64,000 nt of DNA from Miniphocaeibacter halophilus (GCF_016458825.1 NZ_CP066744.1:1237868-1301867), one strand, 5' to 3'. Shown: positions 20,162 through 30,153, counted from the first letter of the stretch. Numbers and translations: made by a program. The notes: generated by a model not told the origin, from the sequence alone.

Positions 20162-20865
20162 TTAAGTAAGTTGCGGCCAAGTTCTAACAAGGCGGTCTTT
20201 CTGTATTGCCTACTAATAGGAAGTTCCTTGCCATTTACTAAAACAGATTCAGCCTTGGCTTGGTCAACGTGTTTTGAATTTATTAAATAGCTTTGATGTA
20301 TTCTTAAAAATGCAGGTCCAATTGATTTTTCAATATTGTTTAATTTTTCATAAAATACATAATTACTGTCCCTTGTAATACAATTTATTTTTCTTCCTTC
20401 AGATTGAAAATACAAGATGTCGATTTTAGGAATTCTAAATATACCCTTCATATTTTTAAAAGTAAAAACATCATTTTCATTTTGGAGTATCTTAGCTAAA
20501 GACCTATTTATAATATTAATTAAATCTTTTTCCTTAACGGGTTTTAATAAATATCCCATTGCATCAACTAGGTAGCCGTCAAAAACATAGTCGGGGTAAC
20601 TGGTAATAAAGACTATTTGCAAAATACTACTTCTCTTACGGAGTTTTTTAGCTACTTCCATTCCATCCGGTCCCGGCATTTCAATATCTAAAAATACTAA
20701 ATCCACTTCATCACTATGTTTTTCATACCAATCTATTAATTTTTCTCCACTTGGAAATTCATAAATAACATATTCTATTTCCTTATTTTCTAAAACTCTT
20801 TCAAGTCCGGTATATAAAGAAAATCTTGCCTTTTTTTCATCATCACAAATAGCTATACGAAGCAT
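20158..20865 (-). CDS. LytTR response regulator (module 2)
   Basis: A 235-residue regulator close to the one at 11727-12434. The receiver has the acidic pair in A-I-C-D-D-E, the phosphoacceptor Asp in LVFLDIEMPG and the Lys in LLKPVKEKDL. The C-terminal LytTR domain carries FLRIHQSYLINSKHV. A GGAGG ribosome binding site precedes the ATG. It is first in its operon, ahead of the kinase. Confidence 0.9.
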   Translation of the reverse strand: MLRIAICDDEKKARFSLYTGLERVLENKEIEYVIYEFPSGEKLIDWYEKHSDEVDLVFLDIEMPGPDGMEVAKKLRKRSSILQIVFITSYPDYVFDGYLVDAMGYLLKPVKEKDLINIINRSLAKILQNENDVFTFKNMKGIFRIPKIDILYFQSEGRKINCITRDSNYVFYEKLNNIEKSIGPAFLRIHQSYLINSKHVDQAKAESVLVNGKELPISRQYRKTALLELGRNLLN

Positions 20866-20886
20866 AACTACCTCCTTTATTGTTTT

Positions 20887-20914
20887 ATTGTATCATGGAG
20901 GTATTTTCTTTCAA
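20887..20914 (-). promoter_or_regulatory. Promoter of LytTR module 2
   Basis: On the minus strand TTGAAA (20914-20909), a 16-bp spacer and TACAAT (20892-20887). The block 20905-20929 is conserved with 12478-12502 of module 1, including ATGTAATATT just upstream of the -35, a likely regulator site. Confidence 0.7.
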
Positions 20915-21057
20915 AACCAAATATTACATAAAAACCGTCAATTTTACACTATTAATTATATATGGCTAATAAATAACAAGAATTAGGTTAAAACTTACAT
21001 AGGGAGAAAAATTTAAAATCCAAAAATGTTAGACTTCTCATAAAGAGGAGGACTACT

Positions 21058-21804
21058 ATGTTAAAAATAAATAATTTGTATAAATCGTTTCAAGTTGGGA
21101 CTGAAAAATATGAAGTGTTAAAGGGAATTACCATGAAGGTAGAAGAAGGGGAGTTTGTTGGGGTAATGGGTGCTTCCGGCTCAGGAAAAACTACACTTTT
21201 AAATTGTATTTCAGCCTATATTCCTATTGATAGTGGAGAAATATTACTAGGGGAAACGGATATTTCAAAATTAAATAATGAAGATCTAGCAGAAATAAGA
21301 AACAGGGATTTAGGCTTTGTATTTCAGGACTTTATGTTACTTGATGGACTAACAATAAGGGAAAATATTATGCTTCCAAGAATAATAAGTGAAAGAGTAG
21401 ATGTAAGTATGGAAGAAATGGCAGATAGTCTATGTGAAATATTTGAAATTTCCCATATAAAAAACAAATACCCGGCAGAAATATCCGGTGGGGAAAAACA
21501 AAGAACAGCAGTTGCCAGAGCCTTAATTAATAATCCTAAGATTATTTTAGCCGATGAGCCAACTGGAAATTTAGACTCTAAAAGTTCAAGGGCGGTAATA
21601 AAGTCTTTTATAGAGGCAAAAAATTCCTTAGGGGCAACTATACTAATGGTAACCCATGACTCCTTAGCAGCTTCCCATTGTGATAGGGTTGTAATTTTAA
21701 AGGATGGTTTAGTTTGGGATATAAAGGAAAGGAAAAACGAAGAAAGAAGAATTTTCCAAAAAGAACTTTTAGATTCAATCCAACTTCTAAGTGAGGAGGG
21801 TTAA
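21058..21804 (+). CDS. BceA-like ABC transporter ATPase (module 2)
   Basis: A 248-residue ATPase with Walker A (GASGSGKTT), Q loop (FVFQDFMLL), signature (ISGGEKQRTAVARAL), Walker B (IILADEPTGNLDS) and H loop (MVTHD). It is paralogous to the module 1 ATPase and is followed by its permease, whose ribosome binding site lies inside the end of this gene. By family it powers removal of antimicrobial peptides from the envelope. GAGGAGG precedes the ATG. Confidence 0.9.
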   Translation: MLKINNLYKSFQVGTEKYEVLKGITMKVEEGEFVGVMGASGSGKTTLLNCISAYIPIDSGEILLGETDISKLNNEDLAEIRNRDLGFVFQDFMLLDGLTIRENIMLPRIISERVDVSMEEMADSLCEIFEISHIKNKYPAEISGGEKQRTAVARALINNPKIILADEPTGNLDSKSSRAVIKSFIEAKNSLGATILMVTHDSLAASHCDRVVILKDGLVWDIKERKNEERRIFQKELLDSIQLLSEEG

Positions 21805-21805
21805 A

Positions 21806-23899
21806 ATGATAGACTTTAAAAGTATAAATAAAAAATTAAGAAGTAAGAACAAAAATCAATATTATTTTATGTTAGGAAGTATCTTATTATCTGTACTTTT
21901 AATAACTTCCTATTTAACTATTATGAACTCACCAACAGTACAAACAATTCTTCCACCTGGAGGAGATTCAAGAAAACAGATGATGATGATTTTTGCAGTT
22001 GCTGTAATTGGATGTATTGTATTTGTAAACTATGCTATAGGTTTATTTTTACGCTATAAATCTAGGGAAGTAGGAGTCCTTATGGCCTTAGGTACTTCTA
22101 AGAAAAAGATTGAACATTTTTTAATAAGGGATGTTTTAACGCTTGTCTTAATAGTTTCTCTTATAGGTATAGGATTAGGAGTGGTATCTGCCCTTGGAAT
22201 TTGGAAATTGTTTAGGATTTTTATTGTAGACACACCTGACATGGTATTAAATATTTCATATAAAGCAATAGCCTTATCGGCTTTATTTACAGTAGTAATT
22301 ATTATATTGTCATTTATACGAATGAAACAGTTTATAAACAGAACAAATATAATAGATATAGTTCAGGAATCTAAAAAATCTGAACCTATTAAAGATGTTC
22401 CAAACTGGTATGGATTTATTGGAATACTCTTAATGCTTATAGGAGGTTTTTTAGGATACTCTTCATCGGGTTTTATTATAGAAAAGTTTTCTTATTTTCC
22501 ACCGGATTGGCTTCCAGGTATTTTTTATTTACCAGCATTAATAGGCTTGTATATGATAATGCTTCATACTGTTGTTAACGGATGGGGAGGTAGAAAAAAC
22601 AAATATAAGAATATAATAAGTACCAGTATGATGAAGTTTGAGGGTCGTCAAACTGTAAGAAATATGATAGTTATAACCCTACTAATAGCAGGAGGTTATT
22701 TTGCATCCTTTTATACTCCCTTAATGTTCTCAGTATCAGAAAATGCATTTAAAGAAAGTAAGGTAGACTACTCCTTTAATTATAGACAAGACCAAAATAT
22801 GATAGGTAAAGATGATATTTTTGATTTAGCTAAAGAAGAGGATGTGGAAATTACAGAGTATAGGACAGAGCCTATGGCTATATTAGGTGTAGATGGTGAG
22901 TTAGAAACAGTAGAGGAAAATAGAAAATTAACCTTTGAATATAAAACCCTATTAGCAAGTGATAGGTTTTTATCGGAAGAGGCCTATAATAAACTAACAG
23001 GAGAAAATATTAGTATTAAACCCGGAGAGGTTATAACTATACTAAGTCATGATGGAAGTAATGATTTTAGAACCAGTGAAGAAATTTCCATAATAACAAA
23101 TATGGTTACAGGTGAAGAGATGAAGGTTACACCATCAAAACTAAAACTTAGAAATAATTCCTTATTTGGTTATAGAATATTATCAGATGAAGACTATGAA
23201 AAAATGACAAGGGGTTTAACGCCGGAATGGCTGGAAAAAATAGTTTTTTTCAATGTAAAAAACCTAGAGGCAAGCTATGACTTTGCAAATTTACTATTTG
23301 ATGAAATAGTAGAACATTCCGATTCTAAAGTGAAACAATTTTTATATTGGGACCCTGTTTCAAAAATAGTTGCTGAAAAAGAAGGAAAAGAATATGGTAT
23401 GGATTCCTATAAAGTTGATTATGATTTAAAGGATTCATCTGACTTTAGAAGTAATTGGAAATATATGCCAAACTTTGCAATAATGAACAAGATAGATTTT
23501 CTAAAACAATATGCAGTTTTTTTACTCTTATTTGTATTTATTGCCATAATTTGTTTTTCTGCAGTAATAGTTATTTTATATGTGAGAAGTTTAACTACCG
23601 GCTTAAATAATAAAAGAGTCTATGAGGATTTAAAACGTATAGGGGCAAATAATAAATATCTTCAGAAATCCATGAAGTCCCAAATATCTAAAATATTTTT
23701 TTCTCCAACCTTAATTGGAACTATTGTAATAATAGCTTTTTATACTATGATGCTATACTCAAATGATGGACAATTTACAGAACAGGAATTTATTGGACTT
23801 GGAATTAGTATAGGAGTAGTTATTATAATGTCCACTGTTATTTATATTTTGTATAAGCTAAGCTTTAAAAAAATCTGTAAAATATTAAATATTTCATAA
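21806..23899 (+). CDS. BceB-like ABC transporter permease (module 2)
   Basis: A 697-residue permease with about ten membrane helices and a large extracellular domain at roughly residues 300-560. FLRYKSREVGVLMALGTSK is the FtsX-type coupling region. The start is placed at the ATG at 21806 because AGGAGG sits at 21794-21799; an in-frame GTG at 21791 would overlap that site. The stop of the ATPase gene lies just before the start, so coupling is tight. A terminator follows. Confidence 0.88.
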   Translation: MIDFKSINKKLRSKNKNQYYFMLGSILLSVLLITSYLTIMNSPTVQTILPPGGDSRKQMMMIFAVAVIGCIVFVNYAIGLFLRYKSREVGVLMALGTSKKKIEHFLIRDVLTLVLIVSLIGIGLGVVSALGIWKLFRIFIVDTPDMVLNISYKAIALSALFTVVIIILSFIRMKQFINRTNIIDIVQESKKSEPIKDVPNWYGFIGILLMLIGGFLGYSSSGFIIEKFSYFPPDWLPGIFYLPALIGLYMIMLHTVVNGWGGRKNKYKNIISTSMMKFEGRQTVRNMIVITLLIAGGYFASFYTPLMFSVSENAFKESKVDYSFNYRQDQNMIGKDDIFDLAKEEDVEITEYRTEPMAILGVDGELETVEENRKLTFEYKTLLASDRFLSEEAYNKLTGENISIKPGEVITILSHDGSNDFRTSEEISIITNMVTGEEMKVTPSKLKLRNNSLFGYRILSDEDYEKMTRGLTPEWLEKIVFFNVKNLEASYDFANLLFDEIVEHSDSKVKQFLYWDPVSKIVAEKEGKEYGMDSYKVDYDLKDSSDFRSNWKYMPNFAIMNKIDFLKQYAVFLLLFVFIAIICFSAVIVILYVRSLTTGLNNKRVYEDLKRIGANNKYLQKSMKSQISKIFFSPTLIGTIVIIAFYTMMLYSNDGQFTEQEFIGLGISIGVVIIMSTVIYILYKLSFKKICKILNIS

Positions 23900-23907
23900 G
23901 ATAAAGG

Positions 23908-23937
23908 AAATCCATATTACAATATATGGATTTTTTT
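23908..23937 (+). terminator. Intrinsic terminator after module 2
   Basis: AAATCCATAT and ATATGGATTT form a 10-bp stem followed by seven T. Confidence 0.85.
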
Positions 23938-24047
23938 ATTTGAATAAATTAATTTGTTAGGATATTTATATGATAATATATTATATAATAATTAAACAAA
24001 TAGGTCGGATGTAGGTAATGGGAATCAGTTATTTTAAAGGAGCGCTT

Positions 24048-24485
24048 ATGTTAATTATAAGAGAATTTAAACTTGACGATAGTGAGGCTATTTATCAGTT
24101 AAACAAAAATGAAATGAAATATGATTATCCTTTGGAAGAAACGGTAGAAAATTTAAAGAAAATTAGTGAAAATAAGTTAGATAAGATTTTTGTTGCAGAA
24201 GTTGACGAATATGTTATTGGCTATGTACATGCCAGTAATTATCAGTGTATATATTCTAAACCTATGAAAAATATTTTAGGAATTGCTGTTTCAAAGAAAT
24301 TTCAAAAAATAGGAATAGGCAGAGATTTATTGGAAGCAGTGGAAAAATGGGCAAGGGATGAAAAGGTTTCCTGCGTTAGATTAGCTTCAGGTGAAGAAAG
24401 GGAAGATTCCCATAAGTTCTATCTTAAATGTGGTTATAAAAAAATAAAAGATCAAAAGAATTTTAGAAAAAATCTAATATTTTAA
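24048..24485 (+). CDS. GNAT family N-acetyltransferase
   Basis: A 145-residue GNAT protein. The acetyl-CoA site motif is seen in GIAVSKKFQKIGIGRDLLEA, and the C-terminal SHKFYLKCGYKK block is typical. The start at 24048 is chosen because AAAGGAG lies 5 bp upstream; an in-frame ATG 30 bp earlier lacks such a site. The next gene is a diverged copy, so the two arose by tandem duplication. The acceptor substrate is unknown. Confidence 0.85.
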   Translation: MLIIREFKLDDSEAIYQLNKNEMKYDYPLEETVENLKKISENKLDKIFVAEVDEYVIGYVHASNYQCIYSKPMKNILGIAVSKKFQKIGIGRDLLEAVEKWARDEKVSCVRLASGEEREDSHKFYLKCGYKKIKDQKNFRKNLIF

Positions 24486-24506
24486 TATATAAATTTAGGA
24501 GGCATT

Positions 24507-24965
24507 ATGGAGATTACTATAAGACGATGTCTTATTGAAGATGCAAATTATATATATAAATTAAACAAATTTAGTCTTGGCTATGATTATCCACTAGAGA
24601 AGACAAAAGAAAAATTAGAAAAAATATTAGATAATAATAGTTATAGGGTTTTAGTTGCAGTTTATAAAGGCGAAGTAGTTGCTTATATTGAAGCTCACGA
24701 CTATGAAAGTCTGTATCAGGATTCCTTAAAAGATATAATGGCCTTAGTCGTAGCAAAAGATTTTCAAAATATGGGAATAGGTGGAAAGTTAATAGACAGG
24801 ATAGAAAAATGGGCTAGGAATGAAGGTTCAAAAGGCCTAAGGCTTGTAAGCAGAGAAAAAAGACAAGAGACCCATATGTTTTATAGGAAAAAAGGATTTA
24901 AGGAAATAAAGCTACAAAAGAATTTTAAAAAATATTTTTTAAATATTGAAAATGAAAAGCAATAA
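24507..24965 (+). CDS. GNAT family N-acetyltransferase, tandem paralogue
   Basis: A 152-residue GNAT protein sharing the DYPLE motif near residues 27-31, the acetyl-CoA motif (VVAKDFQNMGIGGKLIDRI) and the HMFYRKKGFKE ending with its neighbour upstream. The two probably acetylate related small molecules or protein N-termini. GGAGG precedes the ATG, and 21 bp separate the genes. Confidence 0.85.
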   Translation: MEITIRRCLIEDANYIYKLNKFSLGYDYPLEKTKEKLEKILDNNSYRVLVAVYKGEVVAYIEAHDYESLYQDSLKDIMALVVAKDFQNMGIGGKLIDRIEKWARNEGSKGLRLVSREKRQETHMFYRKKGFKEIKLQKNFKKYFLNIENEKQ

Positions 24966-25043
24966 TATTTTTATAAAGAACTAAATTAGGGTATTGAATG
25001 AATATAGTATAAATTTTTTAATATGAAAGGGGACTTCTAAGGT

Positions 25044-25943
25044 ATGAATAAATTTAGTAAAGAAAATGTTATTTATAATTTCGAATATGGTATGAAGGAA
25101 AAATACAGAGTTAAACCAAAAGAACCTTTTATTGTAGAAACCTGTGATTGCTTTCATGAACAAATAAAATCGGAAGAGCAGGTTTTAATGGAAATAGATA
25201 TGGATATTGTAAATCCTGCAACAGGTCCTATATATGTTGAAGACGCAATGCCGGGAGATGTTTTAAAAGTTAATATTATTAATATAGAACTAAAGGACAA
25301 GGGTGTTGCAGCAGCAATTCCAAATGCCGGTGGCCTTGCAGAAGAATCTAAGGAAGCAATTGTAAGGGTAATTGAAGTAAAGGATGGCTATGCATATTAT
25401 TTAGGCAAGAAGATTCCAATTAATCCAATGATTGGTGTTATAGGTCTTGCTCCGGCAGAGGAAGAGGGGAAATGGGGAACCCATACTCCTTGGAAACATG
25501 GTGGAAATATGGACAGCACTATTATAGGAAAAGGAAGTTCCTTATATTTTCAAGTTCAACAAGAAGGAGCGATGTTAGCCTTAGGAGATTTACATGCTGT
25601 TATGGGAGACGGTGAACTTTGTTTTACAGGACTTGAAATTTCTGGCGAAGTGGAACTGGAAGTTGAAGTAATAAAAACAAAAAGAAAATTAACATGGCCT
25701 ATTGTAGAATTAGATGACAGAATAGAAATAATTGCCTCCGGAGAGAGCTTAGACGAAGCTACAAAGGAAGCTGCCAGTACTGCAGTTGATTTAATGAAGG
25801 ATGCTTTAAAAGTTTCATGGGCAGAAAGCTATGTAATGGCAAGTCTTGTAATGGATTTAAAAATATCACAAATAGTTAATCCAAAGAAAACAGCAAGAGC
25901 TGCAATACCAAAAAACATTATTACAATGAAGGAATTATTATAA
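25044..25943 (+). CDS. Acetamidase/formamidase family protein
   Basis: A 299-residue amidohydrolase of the FmdA/AmdA family, which releases ammonia from formamide or acetamide. Family blocks visible are TCDCFHEQI near the N-terminus, NPATGPIYVEDAMPGD, IGVIGLAPAEEE, HGGNMDS and LGDLHAVMGDGE. AAAGGGG precedes the start. It stands 26 bp ahead of a cytidylate-kinase-like gene, with which it shares a terminator. Confidence 0.88.
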   Translation: MNKFSKENVIYNFEYGMKEKYRVKPKEPFIVETCDCFHEQIKSEEQVLMEIDMDIVNPATGPIYVEDAMPGDVLKVNIINIELKDKGVAAAIPNAGGLAEESKEAIVRVIEVKDGYAYYLGKKIPINPMIGVIGLAPAEEEGKWGTHTPWKHGGNMDSTIIGKGSSLYFQVQQEGAMLALGDLHAVMGDGELCFTGLEISGEVELEVEVIKTKRKLTWPIVELDDRIEIIASGESLDEATKEAASTAVDLMKDALKVSWAESYVMASLVMDLKISQIVNPKKTARAAIPKNIITMKELL

Positions 25944-25969
25944 ATATTTTATGAAGATGAGGTGGGAGA

Positions 25970-26563
25970 ATGGCTAAAAAAATTATAACCATAAGTAGAC
26001 AGTTTGGTAGCGGTGGAAGAACTGTAGGAAAAAAGCTAGCTGAAAAGTTAAATTATAAATATTATGACAGGGAAATAATAGAAAAAATCGCCGAAGAATC
26101 GGGATTTAGTCAAGAGTTTATTGAAGAAACAGAAGAAAAGGATACATACAGAGGCTTGTTTAATATAGGTCTTTTAGCAAGGGACTATAGAGGAATGTCT
26201 GTAGATGATTATATTTGGGAAGCACAAACAAAAATAATTAAAGAAATAGCAGACTCAGGAGAAAATGCTGTAATAGTTGGACGTTGCTCAGACTATATTC
26301 TAAGGGACAGGGAAGATACCATTCATGTTTTTGTTCATGCTGATCTTAAAAAACGTAAAAGAAGAGTAAGGGAAAAATATGGAGACAGGGAAGTAAGTTT
26401 AGAAAAAAGACTTAAGGACAAGGACAAAAGAAGAAGAGTATATTATAAATTTTATACCGATAGAGAATGGGGAGATGTTGAAAACTTTACTATGACATTA
26501 AATAGTGGGGAATTAGGAATTGACAATTGTGTAAAATTAATAGAAGAAGCTGTAAACTTCTAA
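25970..26563 (+). CDS. Cytidylate kinase-like family protein
   Basis: A 197-residue P-loop protein of the cytidylate_kin2 type. The start ITISRQFGSGGRTVGKKLAEKL carries the nucleotide-binding loop, YYDREIIEKIAEESG follows, and VIVGRCSDYIL and FVHADLKKRKRRV match the family. True CMP kinase activity is not assured for this group. It probably shares a transcript with the formamidase gene. GAGGTGGGAG precedes the ATG. Confidence 0.85.
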   Translation: MAKKIITISRQFGSGGRTVGKKLAEKLNYKYYDREIIEKIAEESGFSQEFIEETEEKDTYRGLFNIGLLARDYRGMSVDDYIWEAQTKIIKEIADSGENAVIVGRCSDYILRDREDTIHVFVHADLKKRKRRVREKYGDREVSLEKRLKDKDKRRRVYYKFYTDREWGDVENFTMTLNSGELGIDNCVKLIEEAVNF

Positions 26564-26574
26564 TTACAAATATA

Positions 26575-26605
26575 AAACCATCTAGTTATAAATTAGGTGG
26601 TTTTT
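26575..26605 (+). terminator. Intrinsic terminator
   Basis: AAACCATCTA pairs with TAGGTGGTTT (one G-U) and five T follow. Confidence 0.85.
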
Positions 26606-26641
26606 GTGTGAATATATTTTTAATTTATTGTAGGAGAATAG

Positions 26642-27538
26642 ATGAGTACTAATAATAGTGAAGAATTGAAAAATAAAGCTTTAAAGGAATTAATAGGTAT
26701 GGGATATATACCGTTAAATATAGAGCTAGTAAGGTGTAAAGATGAAATAGTAGTTTACAGGGTTAAGTTAGAGGATAAATTTGCAATATTAAAAATGTTT
26801 TTAACAAATAAATATATAAGGGAAATAGAAAGCTACAAAATATTAACCAGGTTAAAGCTACCGACAGTCAATATATTTAATATGTCAAAAATGAGTATTT
26901 TAATGGAAGATATATTATATTCTAAAAATCTCCGTTTAGGAATTAGGGAAGATATGAATAATCCTAAGGTTATGTATAATTTAGGAAAATGGTATAAAAA
27001 ATTACATTTAGAAGGGGAAAAATTTGTTTCAAATAACACTAACATAAAAATGTATTCACCGTTAAACTACATTACTATTGAAAATATAAATAAATTGGCG
27101 ACTTGGACTTCTACAGAAAATAATCTTTTTTGGAAATTATTTAGAAATAATTTTAATGTTATCCAAAACACTTTAAATACAATACCTAAAACTTTAACAT
27201 ATAATGATTTTTATTTTGAAAATCTTATAGTTAGTAAAAAATATGATAGTGCCTTTATGTTTGATTTTAATTTTTTAGGGATAGGTATTAGGGCTACAGA
27301 TATAAAAAATGCCTTATGGTTTTCAGATAATGAGGTAAAAAATGAATTTTTAAGAGGGTATGAATATATAATTCCAAAAATAGAGTTTAAAATTGATGAA
27401 GTTATTGAGCCATTAGATTCATTATTAGTAGCCAAGGAGAAGAATATAAAACCAGATTGGATAATAGATATAGTTACTAATTTGGAAAATGGAATATTAG
27501 CAAGAAAATTACTTGAGCTAATAAAATTGCTAAACTAA
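26642..27538 (+). CDS. Aminoglycoside phosphotransferase-like kinase
   Basis: A 298-residue protein with the aminoglycoside/choline kinase fold. The catalytic loop reads Y-N-D-F-Y-F-E-N, keeping the Asp and Asn of the usual H-G-D-x-x-x-x-N but with Asn for Gly and Tyr for His. The metal-binding Asp is in FMFDFNFLG. N-terminal residues show the nucleotide lobe. The substrate is unknown and drug resistance should not be assumed. AGGAG lies 5 bp before the ATG. Confidence 0.75.
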   Translation: MSTNNSEELKNKALKELIGMGYIPLNIELVRCKDEIVVYRVKLEDKFAILKMFLTNKYIREIESYKILTRLKLPTVNIFNMSKMSILMEDILYSKNLRLGIREDMNNPKVMYNLGKWYKKLHLEGEKFVSNNTNIKMYSPLNYITIENINKLATWTSTENNLFWKLFRNNFNVIQNTLNTIPKTLTYNDFYFENLIVSKKYDSAFMFDFNFLGIGIRATDIKNALWFSDNEVKNEFLRGYEYIIPKIEFKIDEVIEPLDSLLVAKEKNIKPDWIIDIVTNLENGILARKLLELIKLLN

Positions 27539-27634
27539 TTTGATACAAATATGATAAATAAAAATTAATCTTTATATAATAACTAAAGTGTAGTAAAATA
27601 TATTTTGTGATAATAAATATTAATGGAGGTATTT

Positions 27635-29332
27635 ATGCTAAAGTTTAAGGATTATGAATATATAAGACCGGATTTTGAAAAAATAGAAGAAGAGATGAAT
27701 ATTTTAATTGATAAATTTGAAAACGCTTCTACTTTTGAAGAACAATCTAAGTATTTTGAAAATATTATGAAAATTATGTCAAATGTTAGTACAATGGGAA
27801 CTTTAATGCATATACGCTATAGTATTAATACAAAAGACGAATTCTATGAAAAAGAAAGGGAATTTTTCGATGAAAATGGCCCTAAATTCGATAATGTTAT
27901 AAATAAATTCGACAAGGCAGTGGTAAAATCAAAATTTAGACCTGAACTTGAAGAAAAATGGGGTAAACAATTATTTACCTTAACCGATATGAGTTTAGAA
28001 GTATTTTCTGAAGAAATTATTGAAGATTTAATAGAAGAAAATAAAACCGTTAACGAATATTCTAAATTAATTGCTTCAGCAGAAATTGAATTTGAAGGTG
28101 AAAAAAGAAACTTATCTCAAATGTTGCCTTTTAGAACTTCTAAAGATAGGGAAATGAGAAAGAAGGCGGAAAATGCATATTTGAATTTCTTTGAGGAAAA
28201 TGAAGATAAATTTGATGATATTTATGATAGATTAGTAAAAATTAGAACTAAAATAGCTAAGAAATTAGGCTATGAAAATTATATTGAACTTGGTTATAAA
28301 AGAATGAACCGTTCTGACTATGGACCGGAAGATGTAAAAAATTACAGAAAACAAATATATGAGTCTGTAGTTCCACTTGTAGTGGATATTAAGGAAAGAC
28401 AAAGAAAAAGACTTGGTCTTTATTCCTTAAAAAACTATGATGAAGGTTTTAAATTCCTTTCAGGAAATCCTAAACCACAAGGTGATCCGGAGTGGATTAT
28501 AGAAAATGGAAAGAAAATGTACTCTGAATTATCGCCTGAAACAGAAGAGTTTTTCAACTTTATGTTAGACAGGGAATTATTGGATTTAGTAAGTAAAGAA
28601 GGTAAAATGAGTGGAGGTTACTGTACTTTTATAGATGACTATAAATCACCATTTATTTTTTCTAACTTCAATGGAACCAGTGGAGATGTTGATGTATTAA
28701 CCCATGAAGCAGGTCATGCTTTTCAAACCTACAGAAGTAAGGACCTAGGCATTCCGGCTTATAGTTTTCCAACCTATGAGGCAGCTGAAATTCATTCCAT
28801 GAGTATGGAGTTTATAACCTATCCATGGATGGAATTATTTTTCAAGGATGACACAGAAAAATATAAATTTAGTCATTTAGCAGGTACCTTGGAGTTTTTA
28901 CCATATGGTGTAGCAGTAGATGAATTTCAACATTTTGTTTATGGAAATCCTAATGTTACTCCGGCTGCAAGAAAGGCTAAATGGAGAGAAATAGAAAAGA
29001 AATATATGCCTTTTAAGGATTATTCTGAAAGTGAGTTTTTGGAAAGAGGAGGATTTTGGTTTAGACAAGGTCATATATTTGAAAGACCTTTCTACTATAT
29101 AGATTATACCCTAGCTCAAGTTTGTGCCTTCCAATTCTTTAATAAATTTAATGAAGATAGAAAAAAAGCTTGGAAGGATTATTTAAGGCTTTGTGATGCA
29201 GGCGGTAGCAAGTCATTTTTAGAACTACTAAAGTTGGCGAATTTAAAAAATCCTTTTAATGATGGAGTAATAGAAGAAACAATCAAACCATTAAAGGAAA
29301 GACTTAATAGTATTGATGATAGTAAATTTTAA
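27635..29332 (+). CDS. M3 family oligoendopeptidase
   Basis: A 565-residue zinc metallopeptidase. The active site H-E-A-G-H is at residues 357-361 and the third ligand Glu lies in SFPTYEAAEIHSMSMEF. This family cleaves short peptides in the cytosol. The start at 27635 is set by GGAGG just upstream; an in-frame ATG 12 bp earlier would overlap that site. It is monocistronic with a bidirectional terminator downstream. Confidence 0.92.
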   Translation: MLKFKDYEYIRPDFEKIEEEMNILIDKFENASTFEEQSKYFENIMKIMSNVSTMGTLMHIRYSINTKDEFYEKEREFFDENGPKFDNVINKFDKAVVKSKFRPELEEKWGKQLFTLTDMSLEVFSEEIIEDLIEENKTVNEYSKLIASAEIEFEGEKRNLSQMLPFRTSKDREMRKKAENAYLNFFEENEDKFDDIYDRLVKIRTKIAKKLGYENYIELGYKRMNRSDYGPEDVKNYRKQIYESVVPLVVDIKERQRKRLGLYSLKNYDEGFKFLSGNPKPQGDPEWIIENGKKMYSELSPETEEFFNFMLDRELLDLVSKEGKMSGGYCTFIDDYKSPFIFSNFNGTSGDVDVLTHEAGHAFQTYRSKDLGIPAYSFPTYEAAEIHSMSMEFITYPWMELFFKDDTEKYKFSHLAGTLEFLPYGVAVDEFQHFVYGNPNVTPAARKAKWREIEKKYMPFKDYSESEFLERGGFWFRQGHIFERPFYYIDYTLAQVCAFQFFNKFNEDRKKAWKDYLRLCDAGGSKSFLELLKLANLKNPFNDGVIEETIKPLKERLNSIDDSKF

Positions 29333-29362
29333 AGGAAATTCATTCTATTAATTGTTAGTTAC

Positions 29363-29402
29363 AAAAAAACCTTTAAATCCATTGGATTTAAAGGTTTTTT
29401 TT
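29363..29402. terminator. Bidirectional terminator
   Basis: An 18-bp perfect stem with a 3-nt ATT loop between convergent genes, with A and T runs on both sides. Confidence 0.9.
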
Positions 29403-30153
29403 AAGCAGTTTTTTGTAAATCTTTATCTTCTTTTGATGTTTCCTTTTTTTCAGCTCTTCTTAAATGAATATAACCTAGTGTAACTATTACAAGAGCACCA
29501 ATAAAGTCTACAATTATATCCTTCATTGTGTCGCCTAAAGCTGCATGACCGGTTAATACAACACCTTCTGCTGTAATAAACTTCTGCATATTAGTACCTA
29601 GAACACTATCGGCTAAGTATTCGTAAATTTCCCACACCGTACCACAGGTCATTGCAAAACAAAAAGCAAACAATGAAACAAAAAATGGACTTAAGTGGGT
29701 GCCTTTAATGGCCTTCTTATTAAAGAAATCAACTAATATAAATCCTAGGGCACCAAGCATCATTGCACTAAAGGCATGTAAAATCATATCCCAGTAAGGA
29801 ATCTTATAATAGAAGTTTCTTACTTCGCCTAAATAAATTGCACAGAATAAGAAAATAAAATAAATTATTTCCATTGTGTCAGGTATATCGATGCCAAATT
29901 TTCTTTCAACTTGGGAAGGTAAAAAAATTACTATCATACCTACTATACATTGTAAAATCATTAGAACATAGTCACTTTTTACCAGCTCATATTCTTTATT
30001 AGAAACACCGGATGGGGCGTTTATTAAATTATAAATGGAAAAAACCACTGATACTGCTAATAATGTAAAAACTATTTTAAAAATTAAGGTTTTTCTTTTG
30101 TCTATTTTTTCTTCTTTATTAGTTCTATTTTCATCAATTTTCTTTTTACTCAT
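29401..30153 (-). CDS. YjdF/DUF2238-like membrane protein
   Basis: A 250-residue protein with a charged N-terminal tail and about six membrane helices. The motifs YWDMILHAFSAMMLG and GTVWEIYEYLADSVLG, then ALGDTMKDIIVDFIGA, are those of the YjdF-like (DUF2238) membrane proteins. The conserved polar residues (D, H, E, D) inside helices suggest an active membrane function, but it is not known. AGGAGA precedes the ATG. Confidence 0.75.
   Translation of the reverse strand: MSKKKIDENRTNKEEKIDKRKTLIFKIVFTLLAVSVVFSIYNLINAPSGVSNKEYELVKSDYVLMILQCIVGMIVIFLPSQVERKFGIDIPDTMEIIYFIFLFCAIYLGEVRNFYYKIPYWDMILHAFSAMMLGALGFILVDFFNKKAIKGTHLSPFFVSLFAFCFAMTCGTVWEIYEYLADSVLGTNMQKFITAEGVVLTGHAALGDTMKDIIVDFIGALVIVTLGYIHLRRAEKKETSKEDKDLQKTA

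Noticed and set aside
26642-27538. Aminoglycoside resistance gene
   Set aside because: The fold is APH-like, but the catalytic loop departs from the H-G-D consensus and there is no resistance context; a general small-molecule kinase is the safer call.
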